A DNA stretch of 22,679 nucleotides from an uncultured Bacilli bacterium (GTDB lineage Bacteria > Bacillota_I > Bacilli_A > RF39 > UBA660), in contig CAJUGE010000102.1 in NCBI GenBank assembly GCA_910586295.1, positions 1-22,679 of the forward strand. Reading direction: 5' to 3'. Both the position numbers and the translations under genes were made by a program. Below the pieces are notes generated by a model. The model worked only from the letters and a program-made list of their open reading frames with translations. It did no database searches and was not told where the DNA came from. Positions 8,237 to 15,551 of this stretch are shown one piece after another (within the stretch, counting starts at the first letter, position 1; each line of letters begins with the position of its first letter).

Positions 8237-8662
8237 CTATAATTTTTTATTTTTGTTATATTCTCGTTGCATTTTTGCTACAGAATTTTTTATTGCTTTC
8301 GTTATTGCATCATAAGTTTTATTTTTATTTACAGCAATTTCTTCTATACTCATTTTTTGATAGTATCTCATTTCTATAACATCTTGATTATATTTTTTTA
8401 AGATCTTCACAAGATTTTCTACCACTTTTATTTTTAGTTCTAAACCTTTAATATATCTTCTCTTATCTGATATTTTATCTTGTCTTTCTATTACTTGTTT
8501 TTCTATACTAGATTCAACATAACCTTTAGCTTTAGGCATACCATCTAAATTAGCACTTTTTATATCAACAATTTCATTTTCTAGTTCCTGTATCTCTGAT
8601 TCTGTTATACTGATTCTAGCCTTATATGTATTGTAATTTTCTAATACTTCTTGAACATTCAT
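8237..8662 (-). CDS. ArpU/sigma-like phage late transcription regulator
   Basis: Protein of 141 aa: a long N-terminal coiled coil (residues about 15-90) followed by a sigma-70 region 4-like helix-turn-helix (VIEMRYYQKMSIEEIAVNKNKTYDAITKAIKNS, about 98-130). This is the architecture of ArpU-type and related late-gene regulators of Gram-positive phages, which sit at the end of the early block just before the packaging genes. The position just before a terminator and the late module fits. GGAGGG precedes the ATG. Whether it acts as activator or antiterminator is an inference from location. Confidence 0.72.
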   Translation of the reverse strand: MNVQEVLENYNTYKARISITESEIQELENEIVDIKSANLDGMPKAKGYVESSIEKQVIERQDKISDKRRYIKGLELKIKVVENLVKILKKYNQDVIEMRYYQKMSIEEIAVNKNKTYDAITKAIKNSVAKMQREYNKNKKL

Positions 8663-8676
8663 CTTTTGCTTCCCTC

Positions 8677-8859
8677 CTATATTTTATAAATAAAGAAAAT
8701 CAATGCTACACTAATAGTTATTTCAATCATGTTAATTACGCTTTTTGAAATACTATCTTTTTGTTGTATTCCTACTTGCTCATTCATTTCTTTTACTATT
8801 TTTGATAATGACAATATTCCTAAAAAGAATATATATATTATTTTTAATGCTAAAAGCAT
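8677..8859 (-). CDS. Small membrane protein, two predicted TM helices
   Basis: Protein of 60 aa with two hydrophobic stretches (LLALKIIYIFFLGILSL near the N-terminus and MIEITISVALIFFIYKI at the C-terminus) separated by a polar loop. Start 8859 is chosen because AGAAGG lies 8 bases upstream; a GTG three codons earlier overlaps that site. No family recognised. The location before the late regulator gives no strong hint of function; a holin is possible by architecture but its position away from lysis genes argues against it. Confidence 0.6.
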   Translation of the reverse strand: MLLALKIIYIFFLGILSLSKIVKEMNEQVGIQQKDSISKSVINMIEITISVALIFFIYKI

Positions 8860-8973
8860 GATATACACCTTCTTTCCGCTTCTTATTTTTCTATCGTGTT
8901 CGTTTCTGATTTTTCTATGTAAAAATAATTTTCAAGTGTTTTTTTCCTTACAAATTATTATTTCTATCGTTTT
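8860..8973. other. Intergenic stretch, no gene seen
   Basis: A 114-base AT-rich gap. It contains the ribosome site of the membrane-protein gene and one GAAGCGG motif (8882-8876, minus strand), the only copy outside a coding region. The word CGATAGAAA occurs twice on the minus strand. No convincing promoter or terminator seen. Confidence 0.5.
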
Positions 8974-9426
8974 TTATTGTTTATTGTTTTGTTTTTGATA
9001 ACTCATCACTATATTGTAATACCTATAAAATGTATATGGTTCCTTATTATTTTTGATAATTCTGTTTATCTCATTTCTTTGTATTCCTTGGCTTTGTAGT
9101 AATTTAATAAACTTTTTCTTCGTTATTTTTTTATTACTTAAATTCTTAACCACACTTTCAGCTATTCCTACTAATGTAGTTGCAAATGATCGTGCTGCTT
9201 CTGCTAATGTACCAAAAGCATCTGATAGACTGTTAATAACAGGTTCTAGTGTTCTTTTTACATCATTTATCGTTTCTTTTATTACCTCTTCTACTTTTAA
9301 ATATTCTTCTTCATTGATATTTATGGTCTTACTATCAGCATCACAAATCAGTTCAGTAATATAGCCTGTCCCTATTATTCTTTCTGCTTGTTCGATTGTA
9401 ATATTTTCATATTTACATTTTTTCAT
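8974..9426 (-). CDS. Uncharacterised phage protein
   Basis: Protein of 150 aa, not recognised. The first 30 residues look structured (KKCKYENITIEQAERIIGTGYI), the middle is amphipathic and helical with an Ala-rich stretch (LSDAFGTLAEAARSFATTLVGIAESVV, about 67-93), and the C-terminus has a possible HTH-like KKKFIKLLQSQGIQRNEINRII. Its start overlaps the end of the Cys-rich gene at 9413-9556. The window gives no evidence for a function. Confidence 0.65.
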   Translation of the reverse strand: MKKCKYENITIEQAERIIGTGYITELICDADSKTININEEEYLKVEEVIKETINDVKRTLEPVINSLSDAFGTLAEAARSFATTLVGIAESVVKNLSNKKITKKKFIKLLQSQGIQRNEINRIIKNNKEPYTFYRYYNIVMSYQKQNNKQ

Positions 9427-9556
9427 TTTCCACTCCTATATTCTTACGAATTTCACAATTTCTTTTTATCCATTCCTCACAATAGCAACTAGCTCCTTCT
9501 GTTCTTTTACAAAATGGATATCTTCCACAATTTCCACATCGTTTTCTATTTTCCAT
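9413..9556 (-). CDS. Small Cys-rich protein, 47 aa
   Basis: Begins with MENRKRCGNCGRYPFCK and continues with CYCEEW; the CxxC plus further Cys residues suggest a small zinc-binding knuckle. The ATG overlaps the stop region of the upstream gene by 11 bases, AGAGG lies upstream, and the last codons overlap the next gene's start, so translation is probably coupled. Function unknown. It fills a gap that would otherwise be empty in the operon. Confidence 0.65.
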   Translation of the reverse strand: MENRKRCGNCGRYPFCKRTEGASCYCEEWIKRNCEIRKNIGVENEKM

Positions 9557-9812
9557 CTTTTTGTACCTCTTCTTTTATTAAATTCCAATGTTCTGTGCAA
9601 TAATCTTTTTTATTCAATTTATGTGTGCATTTATCACATAGAGCTTTACTACATAGACTCTTTTGAATTGGTCTTTTTATACCATTTTCATCTGGAGCAT
9701 CAAATATTAAACCATCTTCATAATCACATAGCCTTGTTGCTGGTCTAATTTTACATTCTCTACACATTATAGTATCTGCATCTTTTTTAGGAAATTCAAT
9801 TACATTATTCAT
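9546..9812 (-). CDS. Cys-rich phage protein, probable zinc binding
   Basis: Protein of 88 aa with CREC (17-20), then CDYEDG, then CSKALCDKC and CTEHW. Eight Cys/His ligands in paired clusters suggest two zinc sites. Small proteins of this kind are common in early operons of Firmicutes phages and often have no known role. The start overlaps the preceding gene by 4 bases. Confidence 0.7.
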   Translation of the reverse strand: MNNVIEFPKKDADTIMCRECKIRPATRLCDYEDGLIFDAPDENGIKRPIQKSLCSKALCDKCTHKLNKKDYCTEHWNLIKEEVQKDGK

Positions 9813-10048
9813 CGTTTGTTTTTCCTTTCTGTTTGTTTTTGTGATTCAATTAGTCTATTTCTTAGTATTTTCATGTCTGCTAGTATTTTGTTATACATAG
9901 TTTCTCTATTTTTGAAATCTGATAACCTATAATGTAATGAAACATCCAATTCTTCATCTACCATTCTTTCATTATAGTAAATAGGTCTCCTCTCTAATAC
10001 TAGCCCCTTTTCTTTTTTATCCCATTCAAAATCTATTGCATCAAACAT
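9809..10048 (-). CDS. Uncharacterised phage protein
   Basis: Protein of 79 aa, charged, with no recognised family. The N-terminal half has alternating hydrophobics (DAIDFEWDKKEKGLVLERRPIYY) and the C-terminal half is a basic helix. GGAGGAT lies upstream of the ATG, inside the end of the ASCH gene. It overlaps the next gene by ATGA-type coupling. Confidence 0.6.
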   Translation of the reverse strand: MFDAIDFEWDKKEKGLVLERRPIYYNERMVDEELDVSLHYRLSDFKNRETMYNKILADMKILRNRLIESQKQTERKNKR

Positions 10049-10054
10049 AAAATT

Positions 10055-10552
10055 TTATCCTCCGAACATCATTGTATTTTTTATTGATTGTCCGCTTCTA
10101 CTGACCCCTTCTCCTATATCAATTCCTATTGCAAATTGTTTGCTTATTGCTTTTCTTATTTCCTCTTGCATATCTCCATTTGGTGTTATAGGTGGTGTTG
10201 CTGGTAGTGCTGCGACCGCCATTGCCTCTTTTACCTTTGGTGGATTTGGATTATCCCAATTTTTTATTTCTATAATTTCAAGTATGGTTAATATGTAATA
10301 TTCTTTTTTTACCTCTGCTCCCCATTTTTGCTTACCATATCCCTTATTTAATATGCATAAACATTTTACACTTGGAGAATTATCTGAGTATCCATTCCTA
10401 AATACTATCTCTACTCTTTTATTTAGATAGTCGAACCCAAATATGTTCATAAATCTACTATCATAATATGGTTTTATTTCTCTATATTCTTCTCTTTTCT
10501 CTCCTGAAGCTATCATTTCAAACCACTTCTTTTTTATTGGTAATACTAACAT
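10055..10552 (-). CDS. ASCH-domain protein
   Basis: Protein of 165 aa. Residues 1-95 match the ASCH fold: LPIKKKWFEMIASGEKREEYREIKPYY at the N-terminus with the conserved GEKxxEYR loop, and a later ILTILEIIEI strand. ASCH domains resemble PUA folds and are thought to bind RNA or modified nucleotides. The C-terminal 60 residues (Ala/Pro-rich, then an amphipathic helix and a GEGVSRSGQS segment) are outside the domain and not recognised. The ribosome site lies in the end of the upstream gene. Confidence 0.8.
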   Translation of the reverse strand: MLVLPIKKKWFEMIASGEKREEYREIKPYYDSRFMNIFGFDYLNKRVEIVFRNGYSDNSPSVKCLCILNKGYGKQKWGAEVKKEYYILTILEIIEIKNWDNPNPPKVKEAMAVAALPATPPITPNGDMQEEIRKAISKQFAIGIDIGEGVSRSGQSIKNTMMFGG

Positions 10553-10554
10553 TA

Positions 10555-10986
10555 TTAGTCACCCTCCTTTATATTAATAGCATCACAAGTCTGACAATAT
10601 ATACAAGGCTCATCATCATTAAAAAATGAATATCCTAAACACTTTCCTGTATGTCCATCTTCATAGAAACAACCCTTTTTTTCTTTATCTAATCCATTGT
10701 TTATTCCAACTTTGAGTTTTCTATTTTCCCTTTTTAATTGTTTTATTTCAGTTTTTAGGCTTACATTTTCTCTAGCATATTCAAGTATTCCTTTGTTTTT
10801 TGCTACTTCAATAAAATTTAATATTTGTCTTACTGCAACTTTTAATATATTTACTCTACCACCTTTAATTATGTAATTATCTAGTATGCACCTTTCTAAT
10901 ATTAGTGCTGCAGACTCTATATCGTTTCCTCTTAATATATTACTTCTTGCCTCTTCTATTTTTCTTATCTCTTTTTCTGATGACAT
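10555..10986 (-). CDS. Coiled-coil phage protein with Cys-rich tail
   Basis: Protein of 143 aa: helical N-terminal part (1-60), a coiled coil (about 65-95, VSLKTEIKQLKRENRKLKV) and a C-terminal Cys cluster (GCFYEDGHTGKCLGYSF, then CIYCQTC) that could bind zinc. No family recognised. AGAAGGAGG precedes the start. It lies between metK and the ASCH gene in the same leftward set. Confidence 0.65.
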   Translation of the reverse strand: MSSEKEIRKIEEARSNILRGNDIESAALILERCILDNYIIKGGRVNILKVAVRQILNFIEVAKNKGILEYARENVSLKTEIKQLKRENRKLKVGINNGLDKEKKGCFYEDGHTGKCLGYSFFNDDEPCIYCQTCDAINIKEGD

Positions 10987-10998
10987 CTTATCCTCCTT

Positions 10999-12018
10999 CT
11001 ATTGAAAATGTCCAAATCGTGCTGTTTCTTCATAACGTTTATTTTTCAAGTCTAAATCTTTTATGATATTCTTTAATTTACATTCTTCATATAATTCAAT
11101 AGTTGGTTCAATGCTTCCCATATCACTATCAATGTAAATTGCTAGTGGTTGTTCAATTCCTATTGCATAACTTAACTGAACTTCACACCATATTAAATTA
11201 TGCTTTTGTAAATATTTCTTTGCTATTTCTCTTGCCTTATATGCTCCGCTTCTATCTACTTTTGTAGGATCCTTTCCAGAAAATGCACCACCGCCAACAT
11301 TAGCAAAAGACTGATATTGATCTACTACGATTTTTCTTCCTGTTAAACCTGCATCCCCTTCAAATCCTCCAATTTTGAATTTACCTGTTGGATTTATTAA
11401 AAACTTTTCTATTATTGTTTCGTATTTATCCGCTATTTCACAACACATATCTATAATTATTTTGTCGGTCTCTTTTCTATCTTCTTCAGTATTTTGATAG
11501 CAGACTGTGAATGTTTTTATAGCTTTTAGTTCCATATTATCACCATACAATCCTGTTATTTGTGCTTTTCCATCTGGTAGAAATCTACTATCATTTTTTC
11601 TTAGTTCATCGTACTTTTTAGATAACTCCTGTAATATTACCATTGCTGTTGGTAGCATTTGCTCTGTACTATCACAAGCATATCCAAACATCATGCCATT
11701 ATCTCCAGCTCCATTCACTTCATCATTAGTTCCTAGTGCTATGTCTGGGCTTTGTTTTCCTATATTGTCTATAATTTCATAATCAGTAGAATATCCAATA
11801 TCTTTTAATACTCTTTTGGTTATTGTTTGTACATCTATTTGTGCTGCAGTTGTTATTTCTCCTGTTATAAATATTTTTTTCTTTCCTCCTACAGTTTCTA
11901 TTCCACATCTGCTGTTTGGATCTTGTTTCAAACATTCATCTAATATTGCATCACTAATTTGATCACATACTTTATCAGGGTGTCCCCTAAATACAATTTC
12001 ATTACTATATAATTTCAT
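10999..12018 (-). CDS. metK: Phage S-adenosylmethionine synthetase
   Basis: Makes S-adenosylmethionine from methionine and ATP. The 339-aa protein has the N-terminal RGHPDKVCDQISDAILD motif, NGAGDNGMMFGYA (SAM synthetase signature 1) and GGGAFSGKDPTKVDRS (signature 2, phosphate loop), and ends in the typical ARFGHF. It is shorter than the usual chromosomal enzyme (about 380-400 aa) but all signatures are present, so it looks active. GGAGG lies in the end of the preceding recoded gene. In this phage the likely use is to feed the ParB-MTase, or to restore SAM depleted during infection; both are inferences. Confidence 0.95.
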   Translation of the reverse strand: MKLYSNEIVFRGHPDKVCDQISDAILDECLKQDPNSRCGIETVGGKKKIFITGEITTAAQIDVQTITKRVLKDIGYSTDYEIIDNIGKQSPDIALGTNDEVNGAGDNGMMFGYACDSTEQMLPTAMVILQELSKKYDELRKNDSRFLPDGKAQITGLYGDNMELKAIKTFTVCYQNTEEDRKETDKIIIDMCCEIADKYETIIEKFLINPTGKFKIGGFEGDAGLTGRKIVVDQYQSFANVGGGAFSGKDPTKVDRSGAYKAREIAKKYLQKHNLIWCEVQLSYAIGIEQPLAIYIDSDMGSIEPTIELYEECKLKNIIKDLDLKNKRYEETARFGHFQ

Positions 12019-12022
12019 TTTT

Positions 12023-12227
12023 TTATTCCTCCACTTCTATTTCTCCTACTGTTTGCATTCCTGCAAATACAGTTATTGTTCCGCTTCCTGTTATAGTCAA
12101 AATCTATTGATGGGCTTAATAAATAAGGTCTTACTTGTTTCAATAACCATTCATAATTTAGCTCACCCTTACATTCTTTTTCAAAATTTGCATTACGATT
12201 ACCAATATTTATAAATTTAACCTTCAT
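12023..12227 (-). CDS. Small unknown protein before metK, joined by +1 shift at CGG
   Basis: Frame 0 runs from 12227 (KVKFINIGNRNANFEKEC...SIDFDYN) and would drift into a basic Asn/Arg tail ending at 12015, inside metK. Skipping the C of the zero-frame CGG (12083-12081) gives GTITVFAGMQTVGEIEVEE and a TAA at 12023, just before metK with GGAGG in place: a normal gene end and a sensible beta-strand-like C-terminus, 67 aa in all. The shift could instead occur two codons earlier at AGG (giving N-GSGTITVF); the sequence alone does not exclude this. No family recognised. Confidence 0.7.
12081..12083 (-). other. Putative +1 recoding site (CGG) in the pre-metK gene
   Basis: Zero-frame codons read AAC AGG AAG CGG AAC. 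Dropping the C gives AAG GGA ACA AUA. The CGG here also lies inside a GAAGCGG motif. The nearby AGG could be the slip point instead, so this is the weakest-placed of the four sites. Confidence 0.55.
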
Positions 12228-12274
12228 TGATTTCTTTCTCCTTAATTTCTTCCCCCATATATTTAAATAATTAT

Positions 12275-12622
12275 TTATGGTGCAATTCCTTTATCCCATG
12301 TATATGTTTCTCCTGTTTCTTCATCATGCTCATAATCATATATCCATTTGTGATAGTTTTCTCCAGTTAAGCATTTCACAATTTGATCAATTACCCATAA
12401 TTTATGATGATCTCCATCTATTTGTCCATATTGAAAAATTATTCCTAAAGCTTTTTCTTTATTTTGATTATTTAAATCTCTTTCATATTGTAATTTTTGA
12501 ATTATTATATTTCCATCTTTTGCTGTTTCTTGAAGTTCTAAGAATTTTGTTTGTAATTCCTCTAGTGTCAACTTTTTAATTTGTTCGTTATTGTATGTTC
12601 TTAGCATTTCTACTTTTTGCAT
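12275..12622 (-). CDS. Uncharacterised phage protein with WDxGIAP C-terminus
   Basis: Protein of 115 aa: a helical, coiled-coil-like N-terminal half and a C-terminal domain (GDHHKLWVIDQIVKCLTGENYHKWI, then TYTWDKGIAP) that resembles a conserved region I have seen in many Firmicutes phage early proteins of unknown role. The start follows AAAGGAGG lying in the end of the upstream gene. Confidence 0.7.
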   Translation of the reverse strand: MQKVEMLRTYNNEQIKKLTLEELQTKFLELQETAKDGNIIIQKLQYERDLNNQNKEKALGIIFQYGQIDGDHHKLWVIDQIVKCLTGENYHKWIYDYEHDEETGETYTWDKGIAP

Positions 12623-12623
12623 T

Positions 12624-12812
12624 CTATTTTCCTCCTTTATTTTTTCTTTTTATCTGCAGCATAATATATTGTTGCAAATCTATATTTCTTTTTGTCCTGC
12701 AGATATTCAAATCTTGAATTTCATTTTCTAGTTCTGTTATTTTTTCTTTTAGTTTCCTGTTTTCAAACATAGCATCATAGTAAAGTTGTTCATAATCTAT
12801 ATCTTTTCCCAT
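12624..12812 (-). CDS. Small coiled-coil phage protein
   Basis: Protein of 62 aa: DYEQLYYDAMFENRKLKEKITELENEI is a typical N-terminal helix of small phage proteins, followed by KRNIDLQQYIMLQIKRK. No function known. A different frame in the second half also looks protein-like, but the zero frame is preferred (see rejected items). It overlaps no neighbour; the downstream gene's ribosome site is in its last codons. Confidence 0.6.
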   Translation of the reverse strand: MGKDIDYEQLYYDAMFENRKLKEKITELENEIQDLNICRTKRNIDLQQYIMLQIKRKNKGGK

Positions 12813-12814
12813 TT

Positions 12815-13420
12815 TTACCTCTTCTTTGCTTTATTTAATACTTTTGCAATTACTGCTCCAGTCTTTGTGAATTCCGCTTCTTTGCTTATCAATTTTCTTT
12901 GATTCATAATTAATTCTTCAGCATTAGAAACTAAAATCAAATTATCTAAATCAAAATTACTATGATCACCATCAGCAAATATTACTTTATGACCTGCAGG
13001 TATTTTTCCATGTGCTTGTTCATAAATATATCTACTTTTTGACATCCAGTTTTTTTGAAGTTGTCCATCTTTAACTTTTACTAATATAGATCCATCTCTT
13101 TTATCTATTCTTTCACTTCCTATAGGTCTGTGATTTGCAGGTATATTTCCCTTCTTAAACATTGTTGCTTTGCATTTTTCGTATTGTTCAGGAGTCATAT
13201 ATCCCTTTTTTCCTTTATTAGCTGGAATATGTCCTTTTTGGAATTGTCCTCCTACTATTCCGCTTCTTAAGCCTAATATATTCTTTCGATTAGCAATAGC
13301 ATTTTCAGTAACATTTAAATTAAATTTTTCATTAAATCGTTTTGTTAGTTCTTTGAGTGTTATTCCTTCTACATTGTCAATTATGAACTGATGCTCTTCA
13401 TCAGAATATATATGTCTCAT
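12815..13420 (-). CDS. HNH homing-type endonuclease with N-terminal HTH
   Basis: Protein of 201 aa. Residues 1-50 form a helix-turn-helix-like domain (YSDEEHQFIIDNVEGITLKELTKRFN). Two FxKGxIPAN motifs (60-68 and 88-96) follow, as in HNH proteins of phages. The nuclease core is GHKVIFADGDHSNFDLDNLILVS (143-165) with H144, D151-H152 and N156/N160. Such proteins are often free-standing homing endonucleases. It lies between small early genes and could be a mobile insertion, but there is no disruption of neighbours; its start overlaps the upstream stop by 4 bases. Confidence 0.85.
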   Translation of the reverse strand: MRHIYSDEEHQFIIDNVEGITLKELTKRFNEKFNLNVTENAIANRKNILGLRSGIVGGQFQKGHIPANKGKKGYMTPEQYEKCKATMFKKGNIPANHRPIGSERIDKRDGSILVKVKDGQLQKNWMSKSRYIYEQAHGKIPAGHKVIFADGDHSNFDLDNLILVSNAEELIMNQRKLISKEAEFTKTGAVIAKVLNKAKKR

Positions 13421-13662
13421 TTGCCATCACCTATTTGCAATATATCTGGTATATCTTCTTTCTTTCCATATTCATCATAGTGTTTTACTGCTTTTAATGC
13501 TAATTCTCCATTGTTTATAATTGTTTGTGCTATATTAGCCATTGACTTTGCTCTTTCCCTTTCTTCTTGCAATGCTTCGCCTTTTAGACTTTCATCGTTT
13601 AATCTTTCTAATTCTTCAAATAAGTGATTATTAAGATCTACTAATTTATTTTTCATTTTCAT
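13417..13662 (-). CDS. Conserved phage protein of unknown function
   Basis: Protein of 81 aa, mostly helical: KNKLVDLNNHLFEELERLNDE, then LKGEALQEERERAKSMANIAQTIINNGELALKA. This pattern is recognisable as a small protein conserved in many phages and prophages, usually close to HNH or replication genes, without an assigned role. Overlaps both neighbours slightly, indicating coupled translation. Confidence 0.7.
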   Translation of the reverse strand: MKMKNKLVDLNNHLFEELERLNDESLKGEALQEERERAKSMANIAQTIINNGELALKAVKHYDEYGKKEDIPDILQIGDGK

Positions 13663-13852
13663 TTCTTCCTTTCATAACTTTTTTCCAAAATTCTGTCATA
13701 TTTTCAAAAAGCTCATTTATTCCATCTGCAATAGGTTCTGTGATATCTGTCATAAGTTCTACGAAGCCAGTTAAAAACCATCCTAAAAAACGCAATATTA
13801 AATATATAGGTGTCATTACAATAACAAAAATTATAAATAAAAATCTTCTCAT
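13646..13852 (-). CDS. Small membrane protein
   Basis: Protein of 68 aa. Residues 4-30 are strongly hydrophobic (FLFIIFVIVMTPIYLILRFLGWFL) and would span the membrane once; the rest is amphipathic and acidic, ending in a basic tail. No family recognised. It overlaps the downstream gene by 17 bases and starts inside the end of the upstream one. Confidence 0.6.
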   Translation of the reverse strand: MRRFLFIIFVIVMTPIYLILRFLGWFLTGFVELMTDITEPIADGINELFENMTEFWKKVMKGRNENEK

Positions 13853-14256
13853 CTTTTATATTCTCCTTTTTGTATTTGATAACAAGCTTCTCGTAACTCT
13901 TTATAAATTTCTTGTGTTGTCCACTTCTTTCCGCCTATTCTAAATTCCATTGGTACTAATTCTTCAATTCCCATATAATCTCCATAATGTCCATAATCCC
14001 AACCTATAAACCATCCATCTATTTTTTGATTATTTTCAATAGTTATAGAGTCGTTTATATATGTAATTCCTCCATGTACATCTACTTCTTGATATATTTT
14101 CTCATCAGTTTTTCCATATAATTTATGACCCTTTGGAATTCTTATATATGCTGTTGGATGTGTTCCTAAATTCATAATGTAATATAACAATCCAAAGCAG
14201 AACCCTGTGTCCAATACTTCACTTTTAAACTGTGATTGATATTTCATTTCTTTCAC
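13849..14256 (-). CDS. Uncharacterised phage protein
   Basis: Protein of 135 aa, globular-looking, with many aromatic and Gly residues (GWFIGWDYGHYGDYMG near residue 80-96) and no recognised family. The start is a GTG at 14256, placed 7 bases after GAGGTG; an ATG three codons later is possible but too far from that site. It sits next to RusA in the early replication/recombination block. Confidence 0.65.
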   Translation of the reverse strand: MKEMKYQSQFKSEVLDTGFCFGLLYYIMNLGTHPTAYIRIPKGHKLYGKTDEKIYQEVDVHGGITYINDSITIENNQKIDGWFIGWDYGHYGDYMGIEELVPMEFRIGGKKWTTQEIYKELREACYQIQKGEYKR

Positions 14257-14268
14257 TTTTTATCACCT

Positions 14269-14679
14269 CTAACATTCTTCTATTTTGATGTAGATCCTTG
14301 GTGTTACATCATATTTCTTTTCAATTTCTAATTTAGTAACCTGCGTATCGTCTTTGAATGCAAACTTATTCATTGCATCTAATACAATTTTTATGATATT
14401 ATCTGCATCAGGCTTTTTAGTAGGACTTATATTTCCCTGCAGCATTTCCGCTTCTTTCTTTTTACTTGTACTTTTAGGAATTCCAAAATAAGCTATAATT
14501 GTTACTTTTACTCTTGATTCTATCGGCTTGAAATTTGGATAATTCATTAAAAACCATTGTCTTAAAGAATATTCGTAAAGTTTTGTATTTGTTGGTGTAT
14601 ATGCTCTTCCTGTTCGAGTGTTCATTCTAGGTCTTGCCTTTCCTACTATGTCACCTATCATTTCAAATTCATATACCAT
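14269..14679 (-). CDS. rusA: RusA-family Holliday junction resolvase
   Basis: Protein of 136 aa that would cut four-way junctions arising in replication or recombination of phage DNA. The diagnostic motif KKPDADNIIKIVLDAMN (88-104) gives the catalytic D91 and D93, and FKDDTQV (108-114) the further acidic pair. The N-terminal GKARPRMN and TRTGRAYTP segments are also typical. The start has a GGGGGAG site. Full length for the family. Confidence 0.93.
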   Translation of the reverse strand: MVYEFEMIGDIVGKARPRMNTRTGRAYTPTNTKLYEYSLRQWFLMNYPNFKPIESRVKVTIIAYFGIPKSTSKKKEAEMLQGNISPTKKPDADNIIKIVLDAMNKFAFKDDTQVTKLEIEKKYDVTPRIYIKIEEC

Positions 14680-14689
14680 TTTTCTCCCC

Positions 14690-14935
14690 CTATTCTTTTG
14701 GCATTTTATATGTAAAGCTAAAGTTTTGTGTCATAAGTTGATTGTACATATCTTGTAAAATCTCATTCGCACGTTCTGCAGTTTTATATTTTCCTAGTAG
14801 AGTTTTATCATTGCTGTAATATGCCTTTATTTCATATACAAAATCATTATAATTTCTTTCTCTTTCCTCTACTTGTATATAATTTAAATTATCTGTACTA
14901 GCAATTGTTTGTTTATTTTGACTTAATATCATCAT
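14690..14935 (-). CDS. Tandem paralogue 3 of a small phage family
   Basis: Protein of 81 aa. It shares with the next two upstream genes the pattern: (I/V)xSQNK at the N-terminus, a central LGKYKTAERANEIL helix start, and a YKMPKE end. Start at 14935 because GAGGTG lies 6 bases upstream; an apparent earlier GTG start is that ribosome site itself. Function unknown, but the family is familiar in Firmicutes phages and plasmids. It is the most diverged of the three. Confidence 0.7.
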   Translation of the reverse strand: MMILSQNKQTIASTDNLNYIQVEERERNYNDFVYEIKAYYSNDKTLLGKYKTAERANEILQDMYNQLMTQNFSFTYKMPKE

Positions 14936-14946
14936 TTCTATCACCT

Positions 14947-15228
14947 CTACTTTTCTGGCATATAATATACTTTTGGTACATCGTAAAATCTTTGTTGTCC
15001 TGTACCTCTGTTTTCTGTTCTAAGAACTCTTTTAAATTCTCTCGCAATTTCTATTAGTATTTCTCTTGCTCTTGTTTCTGTTTCATATTTACCTAAAATA
15101 ACAGTATAACCATCAGTTTGAGCTGATATTTCTGTTTCATCTGTTAAAGTACTCTTTTCTTCGATTCCTATGTTGATTGTTCTATCAAGATTTACAATAT
15201 TACTTTTACTTTGATCTACTATTAACAT
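14947..15228 (-). CDS. Tandem paralogue 2 of a small phage family
   Basis: Protein of 93 aa: LIVDQSKSNIVNLDRTINIGIEE, then LGKYETETRAREILIEI, then VYYMPEK. Same layout as its neighbours: a short N-terminal beta-like half, a GKYxTExRAxEIL helix and a terminal MPxK/E. A strong AGGAGG site lies upstream. Function unknown. Confidence 0.72.
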   Translation of the reverse strand: MLIVDQSKSNIVNLDRTINIGIEEKSTLTDETEISAQTDGYTVILGKYETETRAREILIEIAREFKRVLRTENRGTGQQRFYDVPKVYYMPEK

Positions 15229-15239
15229 TGTTTTTCCTC

Positions 15240-15551
15240 CTATTCCTTTGGCATTTCATATATATCAAATTGTTCATATTTATGTTTTAGAAGATTAATC
15301 ACATAATTTTTCCCATCTGCTGTTGCATTCTTGAAATAATTAAAATTACTATAAGCAGTCCAAATTTCTTTTATTATTTCTTTTGCTCTTGCTTCTGTTT
15401 TGTAATAACCTAATTCTCTATAATTGTCATCTCTTCCTACTATAAATCCTGCAGCTATTAAGTATCCATCTTCTTCACAATCCGTCATTTCTATATTCAT
15501 TACATTGTCAAAATTTATAAATTCAGTTTTGTTCTGACTCACTACTATCAT
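15240..15551 (-). CDS. Tandem paralogue 1 of a small phage family
   Basis: Protein of 103 aa: IVVSQNKTEFINFDNVMNIEM, then LGYYKTEARAKEIIKEIW, then YEMPKE. Longest of the three paralogues. Its start lies inside the end of the coiled-coil gene upstream and its own ribosome site is weak, so it may rely on coupled translation. Confidence 0.7.
   Translation of the reverse strand: MIVVSQNKTEFINFDNVMNIEMTDCEEDGYLIAAGFIVGRDDNYRELGYYKTEARAKEIIKEIWTAYSNFNYFKNATADGKNYVINLLKHKYEQFDIYEMPKE

Noticed and set aside
12087..12089. AGG rather than CGG as the slip codon in the pre-metK gene (giving N-GSGTI).
   Set aside because: Possible from sequence alone, but AGG is used as normal Arg elsewhere in the window (for example in the protease gene) and the other three sites all use CGG. 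Recorded as an alternative.
12624..12720. A -1 frame continuation in the second half of the 62-aa coiled-coil gene (EYLQDKKKYRFATIYYAAD...) that ends right before the next gene's ribosome site.
   Set aside because: It would need a base deletion in a T run, there is no CGG, and the zero-frame tail (KRNIDLQQYIMLQIKRK) resembles tails of similar small phage proteins. Kept as an ordinary gene, with some doubt.
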